In this document: one piece after another, positions 1 through 6,988 of the stretch
How the letters are laid out: every line of letters starts with the position of its first letter
Numbering within the stretch: position 1 is the stretch's first letter
Source: Candidatus Bipolaricaulota bacterium
Lineage (GTDB): Bacteria > Bipolaricaulota > Bipolaricaulia > UBA7950 > UBA9294
DNA length: 12,797 nucleotides
Reading direction: 5' to 3'
Assembly (NCBI GenBank): GCA_030612485.1
Contig: JAUWNS010000056.1
Span: 1-12,797, forward strand
Program-made: the position numbers and the translations under genes
Notes under the pieces: model-generated
Database searches by the model: none
What the model was told of the DNA's origin: nothing
The model's input: the letters and a program-made list of their open reading frames with translations, nothing else

Positions 1-1
1 C

Positions 2-23
2 ACAGTTGCCTCCGAGCAACTGT
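2..23. repeat. Perfect 8-bp inverted repeat (hairpin)
   Basis: The arms ACAGTTGC (2-9) and GCAACTGT (16-23) are perfect reverse complements around a 6-base loop. No T-run follows on the plus strand, and the left side is cut off by the window edge. It could be the end of a neighbouring element, a terminator for a minus-strand gene lying to the left, or a chance structure. Confidence 0.45.
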
Positions 24-76
24 AATGATATAAAGGGGACAAGGGAAAGGGAAGTCATGAAGATGCGCTTCCCTGA

Positions 77-551
77 TCCGAAAGTCCCCGGCGAAGCCGG
101 GATAAGTTCATCGACTCCCAGCTAAGAACGTTGAACCATCGCATCACCGAGTTGTACGAGCAAGCGGGTCTTTACTTCACCAGCATCTCTGGGGTAGGGA
201 CCCTCACCGCTGCCACCATTCTGGGAGAGTTCGGGAGTGTAAAGTTGGTTTACCCAGGCAAAGCAGATGGTTGCCTTTGCCGGTATCGATCCCAAGTTAC
301 GCTCTTCAGGCCAGCATCAAGGCCAGGTACACATATCCAAACGTGGTTCTCCTTACCTGCGCCGGGCATTGTACTTGTCCTGTCAAAGTGTTGTTCGCAA
401 TGATGCTTACTTCAACTCCATCTATCAACGCCATCGAGACAATGGCAAGTCTTACAAGGAGGCGATCGTCGCTGTCATGAATCGGTTTATTCACGTTCTC
501 TACGCCATTTGGAGGGATAACCGCCCTTACTCCCCCTTGACACCAGCATAG
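77..551 (+). pseudogene. IS110-family transposase, C-terminal fragment, frameshifted
   Basis: The frame from about 77 gives an alpha-helical linker, then GVGTLTAATILGEFG, the helix-hairpin-helix-like start of the C-terminal Transposase_20 domain of IS110/IS1111 enzymes. At about 255-267 the reading frame changes. The rest of the domain (VAFAGIDP, a G-Q, then HISKRGSPYLRRALY) continues in the third frame and ends at a TAG at 549-551. The N-terminal DEDD (RuvC-like) catalytic domain is absent: a TGA at 74-76 closes the frame and nothing transposase-like lies upstream. The gene is therefore both truncated and frameshifted and cannot encode an active enzyme. Family assignment rests on the motif order seen here; the exact IS name is not determined. 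Confidence 0.85.
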
Positions 552-769
552 CTTGTTACACGGCAGACTGTATTTTATCTAGGGGCATTTCGTGGAGAAT
601 ATAAGCAGGCCGTCGTGGTGGTAGCGGACGCATCGGAGGGGCATGTGTTTGTCGAGGGAGTTCGCCGAATGAACCCAAATATTTTAGAGCGTTTCGGAGA
701 AGAAACAAGCATCTTCCTTTCTATAATACCCTTGTCTTAATAGTACGTTTTACAGATCCCGCCTCATAG
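552..769. other. Interval between two mobile-element remnants; no recognisable gene
   Basis: The frame following the transposase stop stays open to 738, but it has no convincing start codon or ribosome binding site. Its roughly 60 codons resemble no family I recognise, and an open run of that length is not unusual by chance. A TATAAT at 722-727 has no matching -35 box. The interval is probably scar DNA between the IS110 remnant and the recombinase remnant. Confidence 0.4.
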
Positions 770-907
770 GATGTCCTCAAAAGAGCTCAGAAGATCTTGG
801 GTCATTCAGATCTCTCCACCACGATGATCTACACCCACATCTTCGACGAGGAGGTGGAGATAGCTCTAAAGTCCTTTCGCACAGCGACGTCGGTAGCGAC
901 AGCATAA
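770..907 (+). pseudogene. Tyrosine recombinase (phage-integrase family), C-terminal fragment
   Basis: The frame that ends at the TAA at 905-907 reads KILGHSDLSTTMIYTHIFDE, then EVEIALKSFR. This is the hallmark end of phage/integron-type tyrosine recombinases: the conserved LGH box about ten residues before the nucleophilic Tyr in the Y-x-H motif. The frame is closed by a TAG at 767-769, so only about 45 codons survive. The first catalytic Arg, the catalytic Lys and the HxxR box are all missing. It is too short for the ordinary gene size range (around 300 or more residues) and cannot be active. It converges with the DUF192-like gene, 42 bases away. Confidence 0.85.
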
Positions 908-949
908 GAAGCACAACAAGCAAGGTCAGTTCTGGAACGACTGTGAGTC

Positions 950-1501
950 TTAGCTGATCCTCCTAATGTCGCCTGGAGTCACCACTGACCCCTGTGTGAT
1001 GCCCATCTTGGCCAGGAGTCCTTCTTTAGCGGCTAGAATCCATTGGTGTTTCTCGGTGACAGAGATCGAACTTGTGGTTATGCTGGCTTTCTTGATCGCA
1101 ACGACGCTCCCTGTTGCATCAATGACCGCAAGCTCAAGGGGAGCACGAATACCAGTCATAGCATACGTGACACGTGCAGTCTGAACCTTCGGGTAGGCGT
1201 AAAGAAGCACCGTTGTGTCAAGGGCCTTAGCGCCTACATTGGTCAGGCCCGCTTTCCTTGCCTCGGTGGTCTCTGCAATCTTCACCAAGAGAGTAACTGC
1301 GTTTCCGTTAGTATCCGTTGCGGGGAGAATCCCGCTAGGCATCTCCAGTACCGCCGTAGAAATAACGCCCTCTCCGGCCTTGACACTACCTGGCCCGACC
1401 AAAAACGCCCCGATCACGTAGGCCACCCCGATCGCCACGATGACCGCCAGGGCTATAGTGATCGACCTTTTCCAATTTCTCGGCTGCCGCTTCTCTTCCA
1501 T
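950..1501 (-). CDS. Membrane-anchored DUF192-like protein
   Basis: This is a 183-residue protein starting at an ATG preceded by a strong Shine-Dalgarno AAGGAGG at 1507-1513. An upstream in-frame GTG at 1525 lies before that site and is less likely. Residues 13-35 form one hydrophobic segment after a basic N-terminus, so it is probably a type II anchor or uncleaved signal. Residues about 69-180 follow the DUF192 (COG1430) pattern: VKIAETTEARKAGL, a central YAM-x-G-x-R-APLELAVID, then GSVVAIK and a closing G-S-VV. The family is a small extracytoplasmic beta-barrel of unknown biochemical function. This member is divergent, since the usual W-M-x-N-T box reads YAMTGIR. It lies 97 bases downstream of a ribbon-helix-helix gene and may be co-transcribed with it. 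Confidence 0.7.
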   Translation of the reverse strand: MEEKRQPRNWKRSITIALAVIVAIGVAYVIGAFLVGPGSVKAGEGVISTAVLEMPSGILPATDTNGNAVTLLVKIAETTEARKAGLTNVGAKALDTTVLLYAYPKVQTARVTYAMTGIRAPLELAVIDATGSVVAIKKASITTSSISVTEKHQWILAAKEGLLAKMGITQGSVVTPGDIRRIS

Positions 1502-1506
1502 CTTTT

Positions 1507-1513
1507 CCTCCTT
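1507..1513 (-). promoter_or_regulatory. Shine-Dalgarno deciding the start of the DUF192-like gene
   Basis: Read on the minus strand this is AAGGAGG, five bases before the ATG at 1501-1499. It selects that ATG over the in-frame GTG at 1525, which has no comparable site. Confidence 0.75.
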
Positions 1514-1598
1514 ACCTAATCTCACAGCTTGCTATTTAGACGCTTGGCTACTTTTCTCTTTCGCGATTCTGTGGCTGGACACGTGCCTGTTTGACGCG

Positions 1599-1793
1599 TT
1601 ACTCCTTCTTCTCTTCGCGCTTCAGATACTCCAGGATCGCTTCCACAACCAGGTAGTTAATCGAACGGTCTTTCTTATTCGCAAGCTTGATCAAGCGCTC
1701 GCCTGGCTTTTCTTCCATCTTCTTCTGTGGAATGTAGATACTAAGCTTATCGAGTATCTCCTTTTTAGCCCTCTCTGCCACCCCCTTTTTCAC
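1599..1793 (-). CDS. Ribbon-helix-helix (CopG/Arc-like) protein
   Basis: A 64-codon gene. Its C-terminal half fits a ribbon-helix-helix DNA-binding fold: a short strand KLSIYIP, then ERLIKLANKKDRSINYLVVE followed by AILEYLKREE, the usual 'R-S-x-N-Y-L-V-x-E-A-I-x-E-Y-L' pattern. Such proteins act as dimeric repressors, often as antitoxins or plasmid/phage regulators; no toxin partner is visible next to it. The start is uncertain: the longest frame begins with GTG at 1793 without a clear ribosome binding site, and a GTG at 1781 is an alternative (60 residues). It is likely first in a two-gene unit with the DUF192-like gene. Function beyond DNA binding is not inferable. Confidence 0.65.
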   Translation of the reverse strand: MKKGVAERAKKEILDKLSIYIPQKKMEEKPGERLIKLANKKDRSINYLVVEAILEYLKREEKKE

Positions 1794-2241
1794 CGTTCAT
1801 TCTATCCGATAACGCAAGCGATGAGAAGGGCTTACCTGCCTCTGTAAATAGTGATGGAAAGCGAAGAGCCTTATGTCCTCCCCTACAAGAGGCCGAAGTT
1901 CCTTTGTGCGCTCAAGGATCCTTAGTATGATTGGGGTCTTGACTCTTGGTGTTTCTGACTGCGAGAGGCGTCTAGTCGCGGATGAATCCGAGTGCCTTCG
2001 AGGAGTTCGACTTTAGTAAGTCACTTGATTGGAATCCAGGGAGAGAGTTGTCTCATACAAGATGAGCATGAGGCGAGGGGGTGTTTCTCGCGCGAGATGG
2101 GCATGGAATGGAACTGGTAACGCAAGCGCCTGTGTCGAATCATAGAAGGCATAATCATGATGATGACAGGCGCACGCATGATGAGTATCGACGAACTGAA
2201 GGCATCCCTCGCTTCGAGCATTCTTCGTGGTATGATGGTGA
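1794..2241. other. Gene-poor interval, no supported coding region
   Basis: I could not find a frame here with both a plausible start and a recognisable family on either strand. Short open frames exist (for example ATG at 1982, 27 codons) but lack supporting features. The right end passes into the higB remnant. Given the decayed elements on both sides, this is probably eroded accessory DNA, with the left end containing the promoter of the ribbon-helix-helix gene. Confidence 0.45.
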
Positions 2242-2295
2242 GCCCCCTGGACGGAAACGGGGCCTGCGGATGTAGAGATTGTGGACTACCATTAG
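2242..2295 (+). pseudogene. HigB-type toxin, C-terminal remnant
   Basis: The last 17 codons read PWTETGPADVEIVDYH before a TAG at 2293-2295. HigB toxins of the RelE/ParE superfamily (PF05015) characteristically end in 'DVEIVDYH' and sit directly upstream of a HigA antitoxin, as here: the antitoxin ATG is 11 bases downstream, behind an AGGAGG. In the same frame a TGA occurs at 2239-2241, and no HigB-like sequence (such as the 'LKG' or 'QWRI-FRW' segments) can be read upstream in any frame. The ribonuclease fold is therefore lost and the toxin is dead. Confidence 0.75.
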
Positions 2296-2305
2296 GAGGC
2301 GGGAA

Positions 2306-2609
2306 ATGGTACGTGTACCGATCCATCGAGAGCCGACGCACCCAGGCGAGATGCTTCTGGAGAAGTTTCTCAAGCCGATGGGGATTACGCAGCGGGAACT
2401 GGCAGATCGTATCCACGTTCCCTATCAGCGTGTGAACGAGCTGGTCAACAAGCGGCGTGGCATGACCCCCAGCACGGCGCTGCGCCCGAGCTTTTGGAAA
2501 CTCGCCCTCGTTCTGGATGAATCTCCAGCTTCGGTGGGATCTTTTTCGGGCCCAGCAGACCGAGGCAGCCGCGCTCCGGCGCATTCGGCCTGTGCGTGTC
2601 ACCGGCTAG
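2306..2609 (+). pseudogene. higA: HigA-type antitoxin (XRE helix-turn-helix), frameshifted
   Basis: ATG at 2306 follows AGGAGG at 2294-2299. The first 60 codons are a near-consensus HigA: HREPTHPGEMLLEKFLKPMG, then the helix-turn-helix ITQRELADRIHVPYQRVNEL and NKRRGMTPSTALR. At about 2485 the frame breaks. The expected continuation, RAFGNSPSFWMNLQLRWDLF and then RAQQTEAAALRRIRP, is present in the third frame and ends at TAG 2607-2609. Compared with the family consensus 'TALRLAxAFG', about five bases appear to be missing at the break. The DNA-binding half could still be translated with a short foreign tail, but the normal C-terminal helix is lost. It converges with and overlaps the 3' end of the ybaK-like gene on the other strand. 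Confidence 0.85.
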
Positions 2610-3122
2610 TGCAAGGAGACCGCTTCCCCTTGTCACCTTATCCGACCTGACCAACGCGGGCCCTGTTCGAATATCGGCAACGATCGCATCGGTGAGCTCA
2701 ATCAGATCCTTGAGAGCGAGGCGAACCAGGGTACCACGCGCACCGGCGTTGATGACCACTTCGGGGTACGCCGTGATCGCGCTATCGAGAAAGACGGGGA
2801 GTGACTTCTTCGCTCCCAGAGGGCTGATCCCCCCAACCTGGTAGCCGGTGACCCGCTCCGCGTCGTGGGGACTCGCCGGAACGACCCGTTTGTGTCCGCT
2901 CGCCCGCGCGAGCTTCTTCTCGCTCACGTTCCCGTCCCCACTCATAAGGGCGAAGATGAACGACCCATCGTTCGCCTGAAAGATGAGGCTCTTGATCACG
3001 ATCTCATCCGGTAGCCCGAGCGTCTGCGCTGCGTAGCGCACCCCCTTCACCTCGTGTTGGTAGGTCAGCACCTCGTGGGGAAGACCGTGTTCCTTTAAGT
3101 ACTCAATCCCGCGTGTGGTCAT
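2445..3122 (-). CDS. ybaK: YbaK/EbsC-family aminoacyl-tRNA deacylase with abnormal C-terminal extension
   Basis: Cytosolic editing hydrolase that clears mischarged tRNA, classically Cys-tRNA(Pro). The domain is complete over residues 1-152: EIVIKSLIFQ with the conserved Lys (residue 44) that corresponds to the key Lys of E. coli YbaK, VTGYQVGGISPLGAKKSLPV (91-110), and INAGARGTLVRLALKDLIEL (124-143) ending in TDAIVADIR. Family members usually stop there at about 155-160 residues. This frame runs on for about 73 more residues, and the last ~55 are encoded antisense to the dead higA, with a Gly/Pro/Ser-rich composition unlike a folded domain. The start is an ATG 10 bases after the pgsW stop, so the gene is probably last in the PGA operon. 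A functional link to PGA is not evident. Confidence 0.88.
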   Translation of the reverse strand: MTTRGIEYLKEHGLPHEVLTYQHEVKGVRYAAQTLGLPDEIVIKSLIFQANDGSFIFALMSGDGNVSEKKLARASGHKRVVPASPHDAERVTGYQVGGISPLGAKKSLPVFLDSAITAYPEVVINAGARGTLVRLALKDLIELTDAIVADIRTGPALVRSDKVTRGSGLLALAGDTHRPNAPERGCLGLLGPKKIPPKLEIHPERGRVSKSSGAAPCWGSCHAAC

Positions 3123-3132
3123 GTCATCACCG

Positions 3133-4230
3133 CTATCTTACTCCATAAGCTTGGTAGCTGTGCGTCTGTTCCATGCGATGCCTGTAACCAAGGAAGAGAA
3201 CGTATAGGCAAGTCGGTATGAGGAGCGCGACTGCCCAACCCGTATGAACACGCGTACGATAATACACAGAGGAGTTTCCCGGTAAGGGGAGAGGGATTGG
3301 GTCGAGCGGTAGATCGGCTTGCAACGCAAGGTCTCGAATCTTAAGGAGATGAATTATGGGGAGGTGGTGATCTAACGCCCACCCGACGATTCCCAGGTCT
3401 TGATGGTCGATCGAAGTTGTCCTGATGATTCCAGGCGAGAGAAGATGACCGGCGCTCCCGATATTCAACTGATTCCCTCCTACGTTGATAAGGGCTTCTG
3501 GGCGGAAGGAACGAATCTCTTCCAGCTTGACGCGGCGCTGCTCTGTAAGAGTATCCATAAGCAGCGGAGTTAATCCATTCCGTTCTATCGCTGCTAGGGC
3601 GAGGAGCCTCCCCCCTTCAAAGTAGGACTCTCCTAGATCATTCTCCGCCCCCAACGAGGCGATTGCTGTGTTGTGGGCGATGATTCCGTGTTGTTGCAAG
3701 AGTCTCTCCATGTCGAGCCAGGTCATCTCCGGGTGGTTCGCCCCGAAGCTGGACGCCCCGACCGAGGAGATGATCAGCAGATTGAGGTCGAGCTCCTCGC
3801 AGGCCACTATCGCTGCCAAGTTGAGGGCGGGGAAGGAGCCGGATAGAAGCAAACCGATCTTAGCACCAGCGGTGAGCCCCAACTCATGCAGGAAGTGCAC
3901 TATAAGCGCGGCGAAGTCCGGATTGGTGCTCGTCCGTTTGGAGGCGAGAGACCCTATCGTCGTCGTCATCTCATTGAACTCCACGCCGATCAGGCCAGTA
4001 CGGTTAGGGTCATCCATGGGATTGGCAGGTGATTCCAGGCGCTCCCTGTAGGTCGCCAGGAGGGGAAAGGCTTTCCTCATTTGTTCGGCAGCATGTACCT
4101 GCTCGTCGTAGTAGGCGTATGGGACCCGTACCTGCGTCACGGTCAACACTGCTGCACCGATTAGAAGCAACATAAGGAGCGGTATCAGTCTCTTCCAATA
4201 GGCTCTATTCCCCTTAGGGCACCGGTTCAT
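3133..4230 (-). CDS. pgsW: Poly-gamma-glutamate system protein PgsW
   Basis: A 365-residue membrane-associated protein that accompanies PgsB and PgsC in bacteria lacking the Bacillus-type PgsA; its biochemical role is not established. A basic N-terminus precedes a transmembrane segment at about 13-31. The large middle part (EVNE-like 'GVEFNEMTTTIG', 'GLTAGAKIGLLLSGSFPALN', 'ISSVGASSFGANHPEMTWLD', 'NVGGNQLNIG') looks like an extracytoplasmic alpha/beta domain, and a second hydrophobic segment lies at about 331-349 before a short basic tail. The start is chosen at ATG 4230, which overlaps the pgsC stop as ATGA. The frame is open further upstream to 4680, but that part is an Arg/Pro/His-rich shadow of pgsC. 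Name assigned by gene order and overall sequence character, from memory. Confidence 0.8.
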   Translation of the reverse strand: MNRCPKGNRAYWKRLIPLLMLLLIGAAVLTVTQVRVPYAYYDEQVHAAEQMRKAFPLLATYRERLESPANPMDDPNRTGLIGVEFNEMTTTIGSLASKRTSTNPDFAALIVHFLHELGLTAGAKIGLLLSGSFPALNLAAIVACEELDLNLLIISSVGASSFGANHPEMTWLDMERLLQQHGIIAHNTAIASLGAENDLGESYFEGGRLLALAAIERNGLTPLLMDTLTEQRRVKLEEIRSFRPEALINVGGNQLNIGSAGHLLSPGIIRTTSIDHQDLGIVGWALDHHLPIIHLLKIRDLALQADLPLDPIPLPLPGNSSVYYRTRVHTGWAVALLIPTCLYVLFLGYRHRMEQTHSYQAYGVR

Positions 4231-4670
4231 AGGCCGATCCCTTGCGGGAGAAACAGCATGATGATGTACAGGAATGCGGAGACGATCGCGAGCGAGAGGA
4301 GCGTCAGCCAGACCCCTTGCCGCTCCATCTCGTTGGCGATGATCCCTGGGATGATGATCCCGATCGATTGGATTCCCAGTGTGACCCCACCTACACCGAA
4401 GAACAGGTGGTCGAGCAGAATCTTGACTGCGATCCCGAGGAGTAGGAAGAGCCCGAACCGCCGTCTGCCGTAGGCGATGATGAAGCGGAGGAGCAAGCGC
4501 CCCAGGGCGAGGGCGATCAGGCTTGTCAGGATGGTCGACAGGATGCGTAAGGGTTGATGGGCGTAGAGGGCTATATAGCCGGGGACGATGATTCCACCGG
4601 GTGCAAGTCCGGTCAGCTCGTAGAAGAGGAGGCCGACAAAGATGCCGATGGAGAAGAAGAGGGTGGTCAT
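4227..4670 (-). CDS. pgsC: Poly-gamma-glutamate synthase membrane subunit PgsC/CapC
   Basis: An integral membrane protein of 147 residues, the usual size for PgsC/CapC (about 149), which pairs with PgsB to form the PGA ligase at the cytoplasmic membrane. The N-terminal signature ELTGLAPGGIIVPGYIALY (residues 18-36) is characteristic. Four to five hydrophobic segments follow, with a basic cytoplasmic loop GRRRFG and a C-terminal segment ending in FLPQGIGL. Its ATG overlaps the pgsB stop (ATGA, 4667-4670) and is preceded within pgsB by a GAGGAGG-like site. Its own TGA overlaps the pgsW start. No truncation or missing segment is seen. Confidence 0.93.
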   Translation of the reverse strand: MTTLFFSIGIFVGLLFYELTGLAPGGIIVPGYIALYAHQPLRILSTILTSLIALALGRLLLRFIIAYGRRRFGLFLLLGIAVKILLDHLFFGVGGVTLGIQSIGIIIPGIIANEMERQGVWLTLLSLAIVSAFLYIIMLFLPQGIGL

Positions 4671-5821
4671 GCCTCCTCACCGATCCTCTGCAAGTATTCG
4701 TTCAGTTCGAGAGCGATCCCGGCGATGTTTCCAAATCCGAAGACGATCGACCCATCCTCGATCTCGCGTTCTATCCGTTCCCACAGCGGAGCAACGCGAT
4801 CGACCGCCGATAGATCGGTGGAATCGGGGAACAAACGCTGAGAGTGAGGGAGGTTGTCGCCGATCAGGAATAAGCGATCGAATTGGGCCTTCCGTGCGAA
4901 TTCAATGAAAGTTTGCGCACGGTAGAACCGATCCTTACGGTGGTTGAACAGGCCGACAAGCGATCTCTCCTCTCCCAGGGAGGAGAGCGTCTTTTCAAGC
5001 ATAATCCCGGTCGAAATCGGATCGTTCCCAGAGAAGGCGTTGGCGAAGCAAATCGATCTCCCGTTCACAGCGAGTCGGATGACTCTAAACGAGCCCGGAA
5101 CGCTTGTCATGCTGAGCATTCCATCGAGGGCCGCATCGCGTGGTGCGCCAATATGTTCGCAGACGGCCAGGGCGAGGGCGAGGTTCTCCGCGTGGATCCA
5201 CTCCGGAATCCGTTCCTCCACGGTGCGATCGAGTTGGTTGTTTGCTGAGACGGGAACAAGCCTTGTCCCGCGCTTCTCCGCCTCTTGTGCAAGGATCGTG
5301 CGGTGCGCCTCTTCTGCGGTGAACAGGGTCCCATGAGAGGGGATCGTGCAGGTCAGGGCGTGGGCGATCGCTTCGCCGGATTCGCCGAGGAGGTCGGTGT
5401 GGTCGGGGCGCACGTTGGTGATGATCCCGATCTGCGAGCGGACCATCCTCTGTTCGGAGGCCCGTTGTAGCTCCGGTTTGATCGCCATGCACTCCAGCAC
5501 CAGTACCTGCGCTCCCTCCTGTGCTGCCTGACTGATCACCCACTGCTGTTCGCGGATCGATCCTGGAGCGATACGCTTGATCTCTGTCCTCCTCCCGTCT
5601 GTGTGCAGCAGGGTGGGGACACTCCCAGTCACCTTTCCCATCGCTTCAATCCCGGCCGCCTGCAATCCGTATGTGATGAGCTCCGTCGTCTGGCTCTTCC
5701 CTCGCGTGCCGTTCACGTGAATACGCAGCGGAACCCGTTTCAGTAGACGGTGGTGTACAAGAGACTCCACGATCTTTACCAGGAGATAGACCCCGATCGG
5801 TATGAATGCCCACGATTCCAT
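4667..5821 (-). CDS. pgsB: Poly-gamma-glutamate synthase ligase subunit PgsB/CapB
   Basis: ATP-dependent amide ligase of the Mur-ligase superfamily that joins glutamates through the gamma-carboxyl, acting at the membrane with PgsC. At 384 residues it matches the family (about 390-460). An N-terminal hydrophobic stretch (residues 6-21, IPIGVYLLVKIVESLV) serves as anchor. The P-loop VNGTRGKS lies at 36-43, LECMAI at about 109-114, and the central-domain motif NVRPDHTDLLG at 136-146. The 'HAENLALALAVCEHIG' helix, FNHRKDRFYRAQTF and GFGNIAG follow in family order. The start at 5821 is 18 bases after the upstream hydrolase gene, with only a weak ribosome binding site, unlike its ATGA-coupled neighbours. 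Confidence 0.94.
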   Translation of the reverse strand: MESWAFIPIGVYLLVKIVESLVHHRLLKRVPLRIHVNGTRGKSQTTELITYGLQAAGIEAMGKVTGSVPTLLHTDGRRTEIKRIAPGSIREQQWVISQAAQEGAQVLVLECMAIKPELQRASEQRMVRSQIGIITNVRPDHTDLLGESGEAIAHALTCTIPSHGTLFTAEEAHRTILAQEAEKRGTRLVPVSANNQLDRTVEERIPEWIHAENLALALAVCEHIGAPRDAALDGMLSMTSVPGSFRVIRLAVNGRSICFANAFSGNDPISTGIMLEKTLSSLGEERSLVGLFNHRKDRFYRAQTFIEFARKAQFDRLFLIGDNLPHSQRLFPDSTDLSAVDRVAPLWERIEREIEDGSIVFGFGNIAGIALELNEYLQRIGEEA

Positions 5822-5839
5822 GCTATCACGCTTCGCTGG

Positions 5840-6988
5840 TTACGATTCCGGAGGAGCAAGGTATGCTCCCAATCCATCACGGAGCATCTGTTCGAGGAGC
5901 GGGATCTTGGTAGCAACTACGGCTCGATCCGGATGATGCTCGTTGAAGACATCTATCAGGGTGGAGAACGCTTGCAGGTGCCGTCCCACGCGCTCCTCGA
6001 TCGGGTGTCCCTCTTCGGTGAACGGCACGTAAAGGAGACCCTGATCGGCAGCGCGTACGTAGTAGGGATCCTTCCCGGTGACGATCAGGGCCTGGTCGGT
6101 CCTCCCACGCAAACGCCCCTGCGCCGGGTTTGGTGCCTCCATCAACAGGGCAAGGGTATCTGTCGCATCCCCCCACTCGCGGTGACTCAATCCACGCAGG
6201 TTCTTTGGGGATCGTTCTACACCGATTATCATCCCCTCAAACTCGAGGAACATCGACGCCTCGACAGCGATATCCAGCGCACGTTCGTGAGCGACGATGG
6301 CGTTTATCACCGGGTATTCAGGCGATGCTTCGTGAAGATCGATCGCCATATCGACCTTTTCCTGTACGATTAGGCTGACGATGGCGTAGGCAAGCCGCTC
6401 GGTCAGATAACCGTGCTCATTTCCGGGATAGGAACGATTCAGGTTCCTCACTTCGGTGCCCGCAAGGGACTGTCCTGACGCGTTCACGTAGATCACCGGG
6501 TCCGGCCACTGATCGATCGGGTTCGTCCCCCGGCTGCCGTAGCGGAATATGCGTGAACCCCCCGATGTTTCAATCGCGTAGGTCTGTGGGTGCCCTTCCT
6601 GCGGCTCTGTACAGGTGAAAGCGCTGTGGTTGGCGCGTGGAATCACGATGAGCCGCCCTCTCTGCACAACGGCATTCTCTATCAGGGTGATCGCGGCGAG
6701 GGATGCTGCCGGCTCATTAGGGTGTGTTCCGCCGAGGAGGAGGACAGTTCCTCCGGGCTCGCTCCCCTCAAGGAAGTAGATATCCGTATCCGCCCCGGTT
6801 TTGGCGACTGCCTGCGAGTAAGAAGAGAGGCGTACCACCCGCGTCACCCCCACTCCGGGATAGATCGGTGGATCGACCCGCATCGCCAGGAAGTCGTGGC
6901 TGACGATGAGCAACACGATGCCGACAAGAACGAACAGGGCCAGAGCAGTCCAGACACTTCCATAGTGGTGCTTTTTCTCGCTCGTCAT
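5840..6988 (-). CDS. Membrane-anchored succinylglutamate desuccinylase/aspartoacylase-like zinc hydrolase (copy 2)
   Basis: A 382-residue M14-like metallohydrolase. One transmembrane segment (about 13-34) should place the catalytic domain outside the membrane. The zinc site is visible as GGTHPNE (His89, Glu92) and DLHEAS (His219). Other motifs are RNLNRSYPG (181-189, an Arg/Asn substrate-carboxylate clamp), SHREWGD (268-274) and LMEAPNP, whose Glu284 is a candidate general base. AspA and AstE family enzymes cut amide bonds of N-acyl aspartate or glutamate. Next to pgsB, an activity on gamma-linked glutamate is plausible but unproven. The start at ATG 6988 overlaps the stop of the 47-residue gene (ATGA). 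An open frame continues upstream to 7156 but is a shadow of that gene. It is a diverged paralogue of the gene at 8513-9589. Confidence 0.85.
   Translation of the reverse strand: MTSEKKHHYGSVWTALALFVLVGIVLLIVSHDFLAMRVDPPIYPGVGVTRVVRLSSYSQAVAKTGADTDIYFLEGSEPGGTVLLLGGTHPNEPAASLAAITLIENAVVQRGRLIVIPRANHSAFTCTEPQEGHPQTYAIETSGGSRIFRYGSRGTNPIDQWPDPVIYVNASGQSLAGTEVRNLNRSYPGNEHGYLTERLAYAIVSLIVQEKVDMAIDLHEASPEYPVINAIVAHERALDIAVEASMFLEFEGMIIGVERSPKNLRGLSHREWGDATDTLALLMEAPNPAQGRLRGRTDQALIVTGKDPYYVRAADQGLLYVPFTEEGHPIEERVGRHLQAFSTLIDVFNEHHPDRAVVATKIPLLEQMLRDGLGAYLAPPES

Noticed and set aside
87..101. CCCGGC-GAA-GCCGGG hairpin as a terminator or REP element
   Set aside because: Only six base pairs with a triloop, no T-run, and inside or next to the transposase frame; not distinguishable from chance.
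722..727. TATAAT as a promoter -10 box
   Set aside because: No -35-like sequence 16-18 bases upstream and no gene with a proper start downstream.
597..738. Open frame after the transposase stop (about 47 codons)
   Set aside because: No credible start or ribosome binding site, no recognisable motif, and a length expected by chance.
1502..1525. Longer start (GTG 1525) for the DUF192-like gene
   Set aside because: The AAGGAGG ribosome binding site lies between this GTG and the ATG at 1501, so the ATG is preferred.
2021..2602. 193-codon minus-strand open frame
   Set aside because: It runs antisense through the higBA remnant, has biased Arg/Ser/Pro composition and resembles no family.
4231..4680. 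N-terminal extension of the pgsW frame up to 4680 (150 extra residues)
   Set aside because: The extension is Arg/Pro/His-rich and lies wholly within pgsC in another frame. The ATG at 4230 gives a normal basic-plus-hydrophobic N-terminus and an ATGA overlap.
5365..5372. GCGATCGC as a cyanobacterial HIP1 repeat
   Set aside because: Only one clear copy found despite many GATC sites, so the iterated HIP1 pattern is not present.
5750..6373. 207-codon plus-strand open frame
   Set aside because: It lies antisense to pgsB and the second hydrolase, shows no family signature and has no neighbours on the plus strand; it is a shadow of high-GC coding DNA.
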